Assembly (NCBI GenBank): GCA_034429215.1
Contig: DAOUGI010000103.1
Location: forward strand, 1 to 64,000
Direction: 5' to 3'
Source of the DNA: JAFGOG01 sp034429215
GTDB lineage: Bacteria; Chloroflexota; Anaerolineae; JAAYZQ01
Length of the DNA: 64,000 nt
Shown: positions 33,651-42,666 of the stretch, one piece after another
How positions within the stretch are numbered: position 1 is the stretch's first letter
How the letters are laid out: every line of letters begins with the position of its first letter
Made by a program: the position numbers and the translations under genes
The notes under the pieces: generated by a model
What the model saw: the letters and a program-made list of their open reading frames with translations, nothing else
What the model was told of the DNA's origin: nothing
Database searches by the model: none

Positions 33651-34332
33651 AGTAGGTTCGCTGCCACTCCACCCGGTACCACCCGGCAACGCTGCTGTCA
33701 AAGTTAATAACCGCCTGCCGGCTGATCGGCTTGCCAGAAGCGTCAACCAGAACCACGTACCAGGTAAGTTTTTCCTGGGCAATTGGGACATCGTACTGCC
33801 CGGTTTCTGCCCCGCCCTTGGAGGTTGCCGGCGGCAGCGTAGTCCACTTGTTCGACGCCTGGATCAGCACACCTTCCAGCAGATTGCCGTTGGCATCGCG
33901 GATTGTGCCAAAGATGTAGCAGCAGCCGGGCCGGCTGGGATCTGGCTGCGTGCTGAGCACACGAAACGGAAAAGTCTCAACCGGCGTAGCCGTCGGCACC
34001 TGGACCGGCGGTACGGCTGGGCGTTGGGTAGAAGTCGGCTTGGACGGCTCGGGCGTCGCGGGTGGCTCGGCAGTAGGCGGCAGAGTCGGAGCCACGGTCA
34101 CCGTGTCGGTAATCAGCGGAATGTAGGTCGGGAGCGCCATAATGGTGGCGGTGGGCGTCGGCGCGGCCTGGGTAGCAGCGCGAGTTACCTGGCCCACCTG
34201 GCCGGTCGGCACGGGCGTAGCCTGGGCACGCAACGCATCGCGGGTAGACATGAAGCCGGTAAAGGCCACGTACAGTCCGAGCAGCACGATCAACAGAACG
34301 ATCAGGAAACCAAAACCATATCCCTTACTCAT
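33649..34332 (-). CDS. Single-TM extracytoplasmic protein with Pro/Thr linker
   Basis: A 227-aa protein: MSKGYGFGFLIVLLIVLLGLYVAF is a TM anchor, followed by about 90 residues of Pro/Thr/Ala linker and a compact C-terminal domain (FPFRVLSTQPDPSRPGCCYIFGTIRDANG, NGNLLEGVLIQASN). That domain looks like a carboxypeptidase-regulatory-like (CarboxypepD_reg/Ig-like) beta-sandwich, the form seen in other Chloroflexota surface proteins. I start at 34332 instead of the more distal methionine because the TM helix follows directly. No enzymatic motif is visible. Confidence 0.65.
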   Translation of the reverse strand: MSKGYGFGFLIVLLIVLLGLYVAFTGFMSTRDALRAQATPVPTGQVGQVTRAATQAAPTPTATIMALPTYIPLITDTVTVAPTLPPTAEPPATPEPSKPTSTQRPAVPPVQVPTATPVETFPFRVLSTQPDPSRPGCCYIFGTIRDANGNLLEGVLIQASNKWTTLPPATSKGGAETGQYDVPIAQEKLTWYVVLVDASGKPISRQAVINFDSSVAGWYRVEWQRTY

Positions 34333-34382
34333 GTGGCCAATCATACCATCGCTGAAAGCAATTGGCAAATCGGAGGGCTGAT

Positions 34383-34411
34383 TTGCATTTTCTTGACGGG
34401 AATGCTATAAT
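34383..34411 (+). promoter_or_regulatory. tRNA-Val promoter
   Basis: TTGCAT (34383-34388), 17 bases, TATAAT (34406-34411), 12 bases before the tRNA. Confidence 0.8.
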
Positions 34412-34423
34412 AGCAGTTGTTGC

Positions 34424-34497
34424 GGGCGAGTAGCTCAGATGGTTAGAGCGCGTGTCTCACATACACGAGGTCGGGGGTTCAAGTCCCTTCTCGCCCA
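34424..34497 (+). tRNA. tRNA-Val (anticodon CAC)
   Basis: A complete cloverleaf: acceptor GGGCGAG/CTCGCCC, D-arm GCTC...GAGC, anticodon arm CGTGT-CTCACAT-ACACG with anticodon CAC, T-arm with GGTTCAAGTCC. The 3' end reads ACC-T, so CCA is not fully encoded and is added after transcription. It reads GTG codons. Confidence 0.95.
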
Positions 34498-34513
34498 CCT
34501 CGGCAACCCGAGG

Positions 34514-34544
34514 CCGTGGTCGTACCACCATTACGCGACCACGG
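34514..34544 (+). terminator. Terminator after tRNA-Val
   Basis: Nine-bp stem CCGTGGTCG/CGACCACGG followed by TTTGCT. Confidence 0.7.
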
Positions 34545-34613
34545 TTTGCTATATGCTCTGACGGTTCTTCTCACCTAGGGGAAGGCTGGGAAAGGATCTG
34601 ATTCCGCAAGCTC

Positions 34614-36362
34614 ATGCCCTCTTCCAAAATGCTGAGAAAGCGCATTGGCGGCACACGCGATCTTGGCACCGACTGGGCGATCTGCCTGGTGCGGTGGGGG
34701 CTGCTTGTCCTGGTCCCGGTGCTGGTACTGCTCGATCCGGCCCATCGCCTGTCGGTCGCCGACGTAGCGCTTTATCTGCTCGCCGTCGCAGCCTATAACC
34801 TGGTCATCACTGTGCTGTTGACAATCCACTTCTTCCCCCGTTTCGTTCAATCGGTTGCGCTGATCGCCGACATTCTCAGCGCCATCGCCCTGCTCTACCT
34901 GACCGGCAAGGCCCTGGACACCTTTTTCTTTTTTCCATTGTTCCCGATCACAGTCGCTGCACTGCGCTTTGGGTGGCGGGCAGGGTTGATCACCGCCGGC
35001 ATCTTTGCTGCCGGCAACGGTCTGCTGGCACTAATCCGCAACGGAGGACCAGCACCAAGCCAAGTCTTCCAGATTAGCCTGTACACACTACTATACATCC
35101 TGACCGGGGTAGTGTTGGCGGTTGTGCCGGTGGGTGCGCCGTCCGCTTGGGGCCAGGCCGCTCGCAAGCAGACCACTGCCGAAGAAGGGGTAATACCCGA
35201 TAATCTGAGGATGGTCTACGAGATGGCGGCAGCTTTGAGCGCCACCATGAACTACCAACGAGTCTTGGAGGCGATTCTGGAAATCAGCCGCCTGGGGCTG
35301 GCCGACCTGGGTGAGCGAATGGGCGAATCGGTGGGGATGGTCCTTTTGTACGATCAGGGTAGCCTTTACCCCGCATCCCACCGAAATCTGGTCGTGAGGG
35401 GTGACGAAACACAACGCATCAGCGGGGCGGAAGGGATCGTCGAGCAGGCTGTCTCTTCCGGGCAAGCGATCATCGGCACCGATCCTGCTTCTGACCCAGG
35501 GCTAAAGGTATTTAAATCGCTCCAACACTGCAGGTCTATGATCTGTGTCCCGCTGCGCGCCGGGTTCGAGAGCTATGGTGCAGTGCTATTTGCCTCCGTT
35601 AACCGAGACGCATATACCAGCGAGCACCTGGACGTACTGACGATCTTTTGCAACCAAGCGACCATCGCCCTGCAAAATGCCAGCCTCTATCAGACCCTGC
35701 GCGAAGAACGGGACAAGATCGTGGACAAGGAAGAGCAAGCACGCCGCAAACTGGCCCGCGACCTGCACGACGGCCCCACACAGGATGTGGCAGCCATCGC
35801 CATGCGTCTCAACTTTGCGCGCGTGCTGCTAGACCGGGATGTCGGCCGGGCCAGGAAAGAGTTGGAGAGGCTGGAAGACCTGGCCCACCGGACCGTGAAA
35901 GAGATCCGATCCATGCTCTTTACGCTGCGGCCGGTCATTCTCGAAACAGAAGGTCTGGTAGCTGCCGTGAACCAATATGCCGAGAATGTCCGCGAGAATG
36001 ATCTCCTGTCGGTGACCGTTAATACCGAACGATACCGCGACTGTCTGGATACCGATGCCCAGGGAGTGGTTTTCAGCATCATCGAAGAAGCCGTGAATAA
36101 CGCCCGAAAACACGCTCATGCGACGCGGATCTCTATCCGAATGTCGGTAGAGAACGACCTGTTCGTAGCGCAGGTGGAGGACAATGGGCGCGGCTTTGAC
36201 GTGCAAGCTGTAGAGCGGGGCTATAGCTCGCGGGGCAGCCTGGGCATGATCAACCTGAGAGAACGGGCAGCGCTGATCGAGGGAAATCTGACCATCGAAT
36301 CGATCCAAAACGAGGGTACGCGTGTCATTCTCATCGTGCCGGTCGTGATCGAGGCTACCTAG
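34614..36362 (+). CDS. Sensor histidine kinase (membrane, GAF, HisKA_3)
   Basis: A 582-aa NarL-partner type kinase. The first 175 residues hold about six hydrophobic helices, residues 200-355 a GAF domain, then a short coiled coil, the dimerisation/phospho-acceptor block ARDLHDGPTQD with His385, and a HATPase domain (EEAVNNARKHAHAT, DNGRGFD, GSLGMINLRERA). It should phosphorylate a LuxR/NarL-type response regulator, but none is adjacent, so it is an orphan. The ribosome site is weak, and MLRKR five codons later is an alternative start. Confidence 0.9.
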   Translation: MPSSKMLRKRIGGTRDLGTDWAICLVRWGLLVLVPVLVLLDPAHRLSVADVALYLLAVAAYNLVITVLLTIHFFPRFVQSVALIADILSAIALLYLTGKALDTFFFFPLFPITVAALRFGWRAGLITAGIFAAGNGLLALIRNGGPAPSQVFQISLYTLLYILTGVVLAVVPVGAPSAWGQAARKQTTAEEGVIPDNLRMVYEMAAALSATMNYQRVLEAILEISRLGLADLGERMGESVGMVLLYDQGSLYPASHRNLVVRGDETQRISGAEGIVEQAVSSGQAIIGTDPASDPGLKVFKSLQHCRSMICVPLRAGFESYGAVLFASVNRDAYTSEHLDVLTIFCNQATIALQNASLYQTLREERDKIVDKEEQARRKLARDLHDGPTQDVAAIAMRLNFARVLLDRDVGRARKELERLEDLAHRTVKEIRSMLFTLRPVILETEGLVAAVNQYAENVRENDLLSVTVNTERYRDCLDTDAQGVVFSIIEEAVNNARKHAHATRISIRMSVENDLFVAQVEDNGRGFDVQAVERGYSSRGSLGMINLRERAALIEGNLTIESIQNEGTRVILIVPVVIEAT

Positions 36363-36379
36363 TCGGCGTTGCCGGGATT

Positions 36380-37201
36380 GTGTCTGACTTGAGCGGCAGC
36401 CCTTCTCCCCTCCTGTTTTGGCTTCTGGGTTCTGTACTGATCTACGCCCTGGCAGCGAATGCGCTGTGGCTGGCGAAATCTTTTGTCTCACGCGGGGCAG
36501 GGAATCATCACCACGAGCAGGGCAAAGGGTCTCCCTCTGTGCCGGCAAAATCCTTCGCTTCGCAGCCGCCAGCGGCCCTGCCTGTCAGAATGACATGGAC
36601 CGGCTGGCTGTGGCAGGCAGGCCGCTTTCTGTTCTATCTGGGGATTCCTTACCTGGTGCTCGGCGGCTGGCCCCGCCGCCCGTTCCAGGGTCTGCTGTCA
36701 CTCCAGGACATGGGCCTCGTCGGACTGGGTGAAAGCTGGACGGTGGCCTGCTGGCTGGGCGCTGCGGGCACCGGGCTGGGGATAGGAATCGGCGCCCTGG
36801 CGCTTCTCTTCCTTGCCCGGCGCCACGCGAACCATGTGCCTCCCTTTCCCCACCGTCCATGGTGGGAGATTGTCATCGGCGTGGTCTACCTCGAGGTGCA
36901 CTGGGCCTTTTACCGGGCAGCCCTGGCCATCCTCCTGGGTGATTTGTACTGGGGTGTCTTTGCCGGCCTGGGACTGGTCTATGTCGAGTGGGCCGTGAGC
37001 CCGTCTTGGCGTTTGGGTTGGCGCCAGGAGCCACGCGCTGCCGGTCAGTGGCTGCGGGCTGCGCTGGCCCTGGTGATCGCCGTGCTGTTCCTCTTGACGC
37101 AGAATCTATGGATTTGTCTGGCAATTCACTCGCTGCTGGAGCTAATCTTTTACTCCCACAACCGGCAGAAAGCACACACCCCGCCCGCCGTGGTCGGCTG
37201 A
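36380..37201 (+). CDS. Polytopic membrane protein of unknown function
   Basis: A 273-aa protein starting at a GTG, with about seven hydrophobic helices (LLFWLLGSVLIYALAANALW, FLFYLGIPYLVLGG, GLGIGIGALALLFLA, LVIAVLFLLTQNLWICLAIH). The end HSLLELIFYSHN faintly recalls CPBP proteases, but the EExxR motif is absent. Residues 57-72 are encoded by a dispersed repeat inserted in frame (36549-36594). Its last 52 bases overlap the 3' end of ttuA on the other strand. It begins 17 bases after the sensor kinase and may be cotranscribed. Confidence 0.6.
   Translation: MSDLSGSPSPLLFWLLGSVLIYALAANALWLAKSFVSRGAGNHHHEQGKGSPSVPAKSFASQPPAALPVRMTWTGWLWQAGRFLFYLGIPYLVLGGWPRRPFQGLLSLQDMGLVGLGESWTVACWLGAAGTGLGIGIGALALLFLARRHANHVPPFPHRPWWEIVIGVVYLEVHWAFYRAALAILLGDLYWGVFAGLGLVYVEWAVSPSWRLGWRQEPRAAGQWLRAALALVIAVLFLLTQNLWICLAIHSLLELIFYSHNRQKAHTPPAVVG
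36549..36594. repeat. Dispersed repeat (CATTCTGA/GCGAAGCGAAG type) inside a coding frame
   Basis: On the minus strand it reads GTCATTCTGACAGGC, 16 bases, GCGAAGCGAAGGATT. The end motifs match the element at 53473-53499. It adds about 16 residues (SFASQPPAALPV) to the membrane protein. Confidence 0.55.
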
Positions 37202-38133
37202 CCGCAGCGGGTGCAGGGCTGAAGGGAAAGCTCGCCGCCCTCGGCAAAGATGACCCGGCCGGTACGTCGCGCCTGGAGAAACTGCAAGTAGAACTGCTGC
37301 TTGGCGCCCGGCGAGGTGAGCTCGAGCCGGTTGAGCAGCTCCTTGTAAAAATTGGTGGTCGAGCCCTTGGCAAAAGGGCACTCGTCGTAGATATAGTCCA
37401 AACCGCGAACCAGGGCATAAGCAGCCGCCTCACGCTCGTAGAGCCGGACAAACGGCTTGACTTTGCGGGCCAAGCCGCCCCTTGTGGCGCATGCTTCACG
37501 GAGAGCCCCTTCACATGCAGGGCCGCTCGCGGCTGGGGACGACGGCCGCTCCTCCAGGACCGGCGCCTGGCGGGCCAGATAGCCGGCCTGCCAGTGGAGG
37601 GTATTTTGCAGCAGCACGGCAGCCTCATCGTCAAGGTTGTGACCTGTGGCGATGGCCGCAAACCCGCCATCGCGCGCCGTGCTGTTCATAATGTGACGCT
37701 TGACCAGGCCGCACAAGGCGCAGGGCTTGGCCTGTCCACGCCTTCTGGTATGGGCCAACACCGGGATCGTTTGTCCGTACTCGGCGCCGACATCCACCAC
37801 GTGCAGCAGCGCCGCAGGGTGGTGATCGGCGATGAATTTGCGGCACATCTCTAGCGACTTGGCGGAATAGTCGATCCCCTCGTCGATACCCAGGCTAATG
37901 TACAGCCCTTCGGCTTGGTAGCCCAGATTGAGCAGCAGATCCCACAGGCTCAGGCTGTCCTTGCCGCCAGAGACGGCCACAAGCACCCTGTCGGCGGGGG
38001 TGAACATCTGGTAGGTCTCGATGGCTCGCTGCGTCGTGGTAGTAACCCACTCGACAAAATGCGCCGCGCACAACTGCAAGCGGTGCTGGCGCATCTGGAT
38101 GACGGCGGTGCCGCCGCACTTGTGGCATTTCAT
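37150..38133 (-). CDS. ttuA: tRNA 2-thiolation enzyme TtuA (TtcA/Ncs6 family)
   Basis: A 327-aa PP-loop ATPase that adenylates tRNA uridine and inserts sulfur (2-thiouridine, in Thermus s2T54). An N-terminal zinc finger (CHKCGG...CAAHF), the PP-loop SGGKDS (55-60), the catalytic or Fe-S cysteines in PCALCGLVKRH, the GHNLDDEA motif and a C-terminal zinc finger (CTRCGQP...CAFC) are all present in the TtuA/Ncs6 order. It begins 7 bases after ttuB, whose product would supply the sulfur as a thiocarboxylate. Confidence 0.9.
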   Translation of the reverse strand: MKCHKCGGTAVIQMRQHRLQLCAAHFVEWVTTTTQRAIETYQMFTPADRVLVAVSGGKDSLSLWDLLLNLGYQAEGLYISLGIDEGIDYSAKSLEMCRKFIADHHPAALLHVVDVGAEYGQTIPVLAHTRRRGQAKPCALCGLVKRHIMNSTARDGGFAAIATGHNLDDEAAVLLQNTLHWQAGYLARQAPVLEERPSSPAASGPACEGALREACATRGGLARKVKPFVRLYEREAAAYALVRGLDYIYDECPFAKGSTTNFYKELLNRLELTSPGAKQQFYLQFLQARRTGRVIFAEGGELSLQPCTRCGQPTTAGGVCAFCRLWE

Positions 38134-38140
38134 GCTTGCG

Positions 38141-38344
38141 TCATCCGCCCGAGACTACCGCAATCAGCTTGATTGTGTCGCCGTCCTGGGTCAGCGTTGC
38201 CTCGTTGATGAGCAGACCATCGCGCACAGCCAGGACCGATTCGGGGTTCAGGCCTACCTTCTCTATAATATGGCGCACTGTGCTGCCCGGTTTGACTTCC
38301 CAGGTCTTGTCGCGATAAATAACCTTAACCATTTCACGCGCCAT
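38141..38344 (-). CDS. ttuB: Ubiquitin-like sulfur carrier TtuB/ThiS/MoaD family
   Basis: A 67-aa beta-grasp protein ending in VVSGG, the Gly-Gly terminus that is thiocarboxylated. The body MVKVIYRDKTWEVKPGSTVRHIIEKVGLNPESVL is ThiS-like. Position directly before ttuA identifies it as the TtuB-like donor for tRNA thiolation; ThiS-like use elsewhere is possible. I take the ATG at 38344 (MAREMVKV); MVKV at 38332 is the alternative. The activating E1-like enzyme is not in the window. Confidence 0.85.
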   Translation of the reverse strand: MAREMVKVIYRDKTWEVKPGSTVRHIIEKVGLNPESVLAVRDGLLINEATLTQDGDTIKLIAVVSGG

Positions 38345-38369
38345 TGTACCACGGTGTCGGTTAAAAATC

Positions 38370-38403
38370 AAGCCCCAGTCACCGCAGGCGGTGACTGGGG
38401 CTT
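38370..38403 (-). terminator. Terminator of the larA-malic enzyme unit
   Basis: Fourteen or more bp of perfect stem, AAGCCCCAGTCACC/GGTGACTGGGGCTT, followed on the minus strand by TGATTTTTAA. It separates malic enzyme from ttuBA. Confidence 0.85.
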
Positions 38404-38424
38404 GAGCCACGGCCCGGCCTGTGA

Positions 38425-40971
38425 CTAGGCCAGGTGGCCCTCGTAGATAAAGCGGCGGGTGCGCTCGGCGACGTGAGATGGATCGACCTGGAGGCGGGCT
38501 ACGCCGCTGTCCAGGGCAGCCTTGGCGACTGCGGCAGCCACGACCGGCGGCACGCTAAAGTCCATGCCGCTGGGGATGATCCGCTCCGGTTGAAGATCCT
38601 GCTCGGGCACCAGGGCGGCGATGGCCTGGGCTGCGGCCAGTTTCATAGCCTCGTTGATCTCCTGGGCTCGCGTGTCAAGTGCGCCGCGGAAGATGCCCGG
38701 GAACGCCAGCGAGTTGTTAACCTGATTCGGAAAGTCGCTGCGGCCGGTAGCGACCACGGCCCCGGCCTTGACGGCGGCACGGATAGCGACCGCCACCTCG
38801 TCGCGTGGAGCGCCCGAGCGTGGAGCGAACTCTGTGTCGGGGTTGGCCAGGGCAAAGAGGATCGGCCGTTCGGCCATCATGGCGATGGCCTCAGGAGTCA
38901 GTACGCCGGGGCCAGACACGCCGACGAAAACGTCGGCTCCGCGCATGGCGTCGGCCAGGCCCCCCTGCAGGTGCTGGCGGTTGGTCAGCCCGGCCATCTC
39001 TTCCTTGATCCAGTTCATGCCTTCCGGCCGGCCCTCATAGATGATGCCCTTGGTGTCGCACAGGATAAAGTCCTGCACCCCGGCCGCCATCAGGATTCTG
39101 GTCACGGCGATGCCGGCCGCGCCCGCCCCGTTGACGACGACCCGGATCCGCTCCAAAGGCTTGTTCACGATCTTGAGCGCATTCAGGAGTGCGGCCAGAA
39201 CTATGACGGCAGTGCCATGCTGGTCGTCGTGGAAGACAGGAATGTCCAGAGCCTCACGAAGCCTGTCTTCGATCTCGAAACAGCGCGGGGCGGCGATGTC
39301 TTCCAGGTTTATTCCGCCAAAGGTCGGAGCGATGCGCTTGACGATTTCGACAATTTCGTCCGAGCTTTGGGTCGCGACACAGATCGGAAAAGCCTCAACA
39401 CCGGCAAAGGTGTGGAACAGGATGGCCTTGCCCTCCATCACCGGCAGTCCGGCCCGGGGGCCGATGTTGCCCAGTCCAAGGACGGCCGAGCCATCGGTAA
39501 CGATGGCCACCAGGTTGCCCTTGGCGGTGATGTCAAAGGCCAGGTTAGGCTGCCGGGCGATCGCTTCGGCCGGTTGAGCGTCGGCCGGGGAGAGGTACAT
39601 GCTCAGGGTAAAGTGGTCGCGGATCGGCAGCTTGGCCTCGATCTCAAGCGCGCCCCGGTAGCGGCGGCGCAGGTCAATCGCCTGGTCCTTCAGCGAGGCA
39701 TCTCGGCCAACAGACGGCGGATCGACGATGGCCGCCTGACCCTCATACACATAGCGGCGGGTCCACTCGGCGATGGCGGTCGGGTCGGCGTCGGTCTTGC
39801 GGGCCTGGCCGGTGTCCAGAGCGACGCGAGCCACCGCCTGGGCCAGGGCCGGGGCCACGCCAAAGTCGAGCACGTCGGGCAGGATCTGATACCGGTTGGG
39901 GTTGGGCACCAGGCCGGCCAGGCAGCGTGCCGCTCCGAGCAGCATCTCGTCGTTAATATCCAGCGCCTGCACGTCGAGGAGGCCGCGGAAAAAGCCGGGA
40001 AAGATCAGGGCGATGTTGATGCCGTTGGGATAGTCGCTGCGGGCAGTCGCCACCACGGCGGCGCCGGCCTCCTCGGCCTGGGGCGGCAAGATCTCCGGCT
40101 CGGGCAGGGCAAAAGCCATGATGATCGGATCGGGTGCCATGGTGCGGATCATTTCGGGCGTAATCACACCGCCCGACGAATAGCCGACAAAGGCGTCGGC
40201 GCCACTCAGCGCCTCGGCCAAGGTGCCCGTGCGGCGCTCTGGGTTGGTGCGCTTGGCCAGATAGTTCTTGGACCAGTTCATCTCCTGCAATCGGAAGGGA
40301 ACGAGAATGCCTTGTCGGTCGCAGACGACAACGTTTTGCACCCCGGCCGCTTCTAGCAGATCGACCAGTCCGGTGGAGGCGGCACCCGCACCGTTGATGA
40401 CGATCTTGAGGCTTGTCAGATCCTTGCCCACCACCTTGGCGGCATTGATCAGCGCTGCCAGTGTGCCAATGGCGACGATGTGCTGGTGATTGCTGACTAC
40501 AGGGACGGTCATGGCCCGTTCCAGCAGACTGGCTACCTGGAGGCTGCGCGGCGCGGCAATGTCCTCCAGACAGATGGCGCCGAAGGTAGGCCCCAAAGCC
40601 GTCAGGGTCTCAACCATGTCGGTAGTGTGCTCGGCGTCCAGGACGATCGGCAGGGCATCGATGCCGGCGAAGGTCTTGAAGATGATCGACTTGCCCTCCA
40701 ACGCCGGGAGCGCGGCTTCGGGTGGGGCGCCCTTCAGGCCAAACAGGCCAGAGGCGTTGCTGACGAGAGCCACCGTATTGCCCCGGCAGGTGTAGGTGAA
40801 GGAACTGAGCGGATCGGCGACGATGGCCCGACACACTTCAGCCACGCCGGGGGTGTAGATCAGGCTGAGCATGGCCGAGTCTTTGACCGGCACTTTGCTC
40901 CGGATGCCGATCAACCCCCGGTAACGGCGCAGATAGTCCATCTGTTGTTGAGGAGTTACGATACCCATCAT
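38425..40971 (-). CDS. Tandem (double-length) malic enzyme
   Basis: An 848-aa head-to-tail fusion of two MaeB-size malic enzymes (about 1-415 and 425-848). Half 1 keeps the catalytic-Tyr motif YTPGVA (39-44), Lys94 and the metal pair in CLEDI, but has lost FHDDQHGTA: it reads VVSNHQHIVA (158-167). Half 2 keeps FHDDQHGTA (580-588), TDGSAVLGLGNIG, Lys515 and NLEDI, but its Tyr motif is gone (YLSPADA, Leu460 aligned with the Tyr). Both have NAD-type GAGAA loops. Malic enzyme interconverts malate and pyruvate plus CO2. GGAGG precedes the ATG at 40971, 2 bases after pckA. No phosphotransacetylase tail. Confidence 0.9.
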   Translation of the reverse strand: MMGIVTPQQQMDYLRRYRGLIGIRSKVPVKDSAMLSLIYTPGVAEVCRAIVADPLSSFTYTCRGNTVALVSNASGLFGLKGAPPEAALPALEGKSIIFKTFAGIDALPIVLDAEHTTDMVETLTALGPTFGAICLEDIAAPRSLQVASLLERAMTVPVVSNHQHIVAIGTLAALINAAKVVGKDLTSLKIVINGAGAASTGLVDLLEAAGVQNVVVCDRQGILVPFRLQEMNWSKNYLAKRTNPERRTGTLAEALSGADAFVGYSSGGVITPEMIRTMAPDPIIMAFALPEPEILPPQAEEAGAAVVATARSDYPNGINIALIFPGFFRGLLDVQALDINDEMLLGAARCLAGLVPNPNRYQILPDVLDFGVAPALAQAVARVALDTGQARKTDADPTAIAEWTRRYVYEGQAAIVDPPSVGRDASLKDQAIDLRRRYRGALEIEAKLPIRDHFTLSMYLSPADAQPAEAIARQPNLAFDITAKGNLVAIVTDGSAVLGLGNIGPRAGLPVMEGKAILFHTFAGVEAFPICVATQSSDEIVEIVKRIAPTFGGINLEDIAAPRCFEIEDRLREALDIPVFHDDQHGTAVIVLAALLNALKIVNKPLERIRVVVNGAGAAGIAVTRILMAAGVQDFILCDTKGIIYEGRPEGMNWIKEEMAGLTNRQHLQGGLADAMRGADVFVGVSGPGVLTPEAIAMMAERPILFALANPDTEFAPRSGAPRDEVAVAIRAAVKAGAVVATGRSDFPNQVNNSLAFPGIFRGALDTRAQEINEAMKLAAAQAIAALVPEQDLQPERIIPSGMDFSVPPVVAAAVAKAALDSGVARLQVDPSHVAERTRRFIYEGHLA

Positions 40972-40973
40972 GT

Positions 40974-42617
40974 TTACCTCCCGGGACACTGACTGGCAAC
41001 AGCCAGATCGATCCCTTTTGTGCTATAAGCTTTGTCAAAGTGCTTGCTGAAATCGCCGGCCAGCTTCCTGGCACGGGCGTCGAACGCTTCCTTGTCGGCC
41101 CAGGTGTTGCGCGGGTTCAGGATTTCACCCTGAACTCCCGGGCAGCTCTGCGGCACCAGGATGTGGAATACCGGGTCCTCTTCATATTCGACAGTTTCCA
41201 ACGCCCCGTCGAGCGCGGCATGAACCAGGGCTCGGGTGATGTCGATATCCATCCGCGCGCCGATGCCGAAAGGACCGCCGCTCCAGCCAGTGTTGATCAG
41301 GTATACCCGGCTCCCATAGCGGCGCATCCGCTCGCCCAGCATCGAGGCATAGACACTGGGGAGGCGGGGCATGAACGGCTCGCCGAAAAAGCGGGAGAAG
41401 GTGCTGACCGGGTCGATGATGCCGGTCTCGGTGCCGGCCAGCTTGCTGGTATAACCCATCAGGAACCAGAGCATGGCCTGCTCCGGGGTCAGCTTGGCGA
41501 TCGGCGGGAGCACGCCGTTGGCATCGGCAGCCAGGAACAGGATCGTCTTCGGATGGCCGCCCATGGGCGGATTCTTGACGTTAGCCAAGAAAGCCAATGG
41601 GTAAGAGGCCCGCGAATTGGGCGTCAGTCGGGCGTCATCTACGTCGAAATGGCCATCAGGGTACATCATTGTGTTCTCGACGATCGCCCCGTGGTCCAGG
41701 TAGTGCGCCTCGTGAAAGACGGCGTTCCAAATCTCCGGCTCCTTGTGCGGCCGGAGGTTGATCAGCTTGGCGTAGCAGCCGTTCTCAAAGTTGGCGACGC
41801 CGTTGTCGCTCCAACCATGCTCGTCGTCGCCGTACAGCGCGCGGGTCGGATCGGCGGACAGGCTCGTCTTGCCGGTACCCGACAGTCCCAGCAGCAGGGC
41901 CACATCGCCACTCGGCCCTTCATTGGCCGAGCAGTGCAGGGGAAGTATCCCCTCGCCGGGCAGCACATAGTCCATCACGCTGAACATCAGCTTCTTGACG
42001 CTGCCGCCATAGGCCGAGCCAAAGACAACGCCGAGGTAGCGGTCGAAATCCATGGCCACGGCCATGTTCGAGGTCTTGCCGTCGGGCAGCTTGCGCAGAC
42101 GGCCGGCGTACTTGGCGCGATCCAGCTTGTCGTAGGGCAAGACTATCAGGGTAAAAGGCCGGTTGGCAAAGATGCTGCGCTCGATGTCGGGCGGCGCCGG
42201 CCGGAACATGTTGTCACTGAAAAGCACCGGCAAGGCCGCCGGGGCGATAACACGCACCGGCAGAGCATAGGATGAATCGGCGCCCAGGACCCGATCGACG
42301 ACATTGACCGCTTTCTTGGTCGCGATGGTCTGAAGGGCGTCATTGAGAATCATGTCAAAGGTGTCGGGTGTCATGGGAATGTTGTTGGGTGAGTCCCAGT
42401 CGATGTTAGCTTCGCTCTCCGGGCGCCGGACGGAGTAGGTGTCCTGAGGGCTGCGTCCGCTGGATTCAGGCGGCGTCCAGGTGGCCAGTGCACCGTTGGC
42501 GCTAATAAGAGCTTCTTTGTTGTCTACCGCCGACTGGATCATCTCCCGCCGGCTCATGTTGTATCGCACATTAGGATGCTGCTGCAGTGCCAGGGAAATC
42601 TTGTCTTTAGGTTGCAT
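40974..42617 (-). CDS. pckA: Phosphoenolpyruvate carboxykinase (ATP)
   Basis: A 547-aa ATP-type PEPCK converting oxaloacetate and ATP to PEP and CO2. The kinase loop is LLGLSGTGKTSLSADP, preceded by the CSANEG segment and followed by GDDEHGWSDNGVANFENGCYAK; NTGWSGGPFGIGARM lies near the C-terminus. The open frame extends upstream, but the ATG at 42617 has GGAGGG five bases before it and begins MQPKDKISLALQQHP. It is coupled to the tandem malic enzyme (2-base gap), so the two C3/C4 enzymes are made together. Confidence 0.95.
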   Translation of the reverse strand: MQPKDKISLALQQHPNVRYNMSRREMIQSAVDNKEALISANGALATWTPPESSGRSPQDTYSVRRPESEANIDWDSPNNIPMTPDTFDMILNDALQTIATKKAVNVVDRVLGADSSYALPVRVIAPAALPVLFSDNMFRPAPPDIERSIFANRPFTLIVLPYDKLDRAKYAGRLRKLPDGKTSNMAVAMDFDRYLGVVFGSAYGGSVKKLMFSVMDYVLPGEGILPLHCSANEGPSGDVALLLGLSGTGKTSLSADPTRALYGDDEHGWSDNGVANFENGCYAKLINLRPHKEPEIWNAVFHEAHYLDHGAIVENTMMYPDGHFDVDDARLTPNSRASYPLAFLANVKNPPMGGHPKTILFLAADANGVLPPIAKLTPEQAMLWFLMGYTSKLAGTETGIIDPVSTFSRFFGEPFMPRLPSVYASMLGERMRRYGSRVYLINTGWSGGPFGIGARMDIDITRALVHAALDGALETVEYEEDPVFHILVPQSCPGVQGEILNPRNTWADKEAFDARARKLAGDFSKHFDKAYSTKGIDLAVASQCPGR

Positions 42618-42666
42618 AGTACCCTCCGTTGGTTTGGATAATCGCTCTCTTGGACCTTTTTCCCGA

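Noticed and set aside
38434..40356. 640-aa open frame antisense to the malic enzyme
   Set aside because: Same frame-shadow effect; the malic enzyme motifs are unambiguous on the minus strand.
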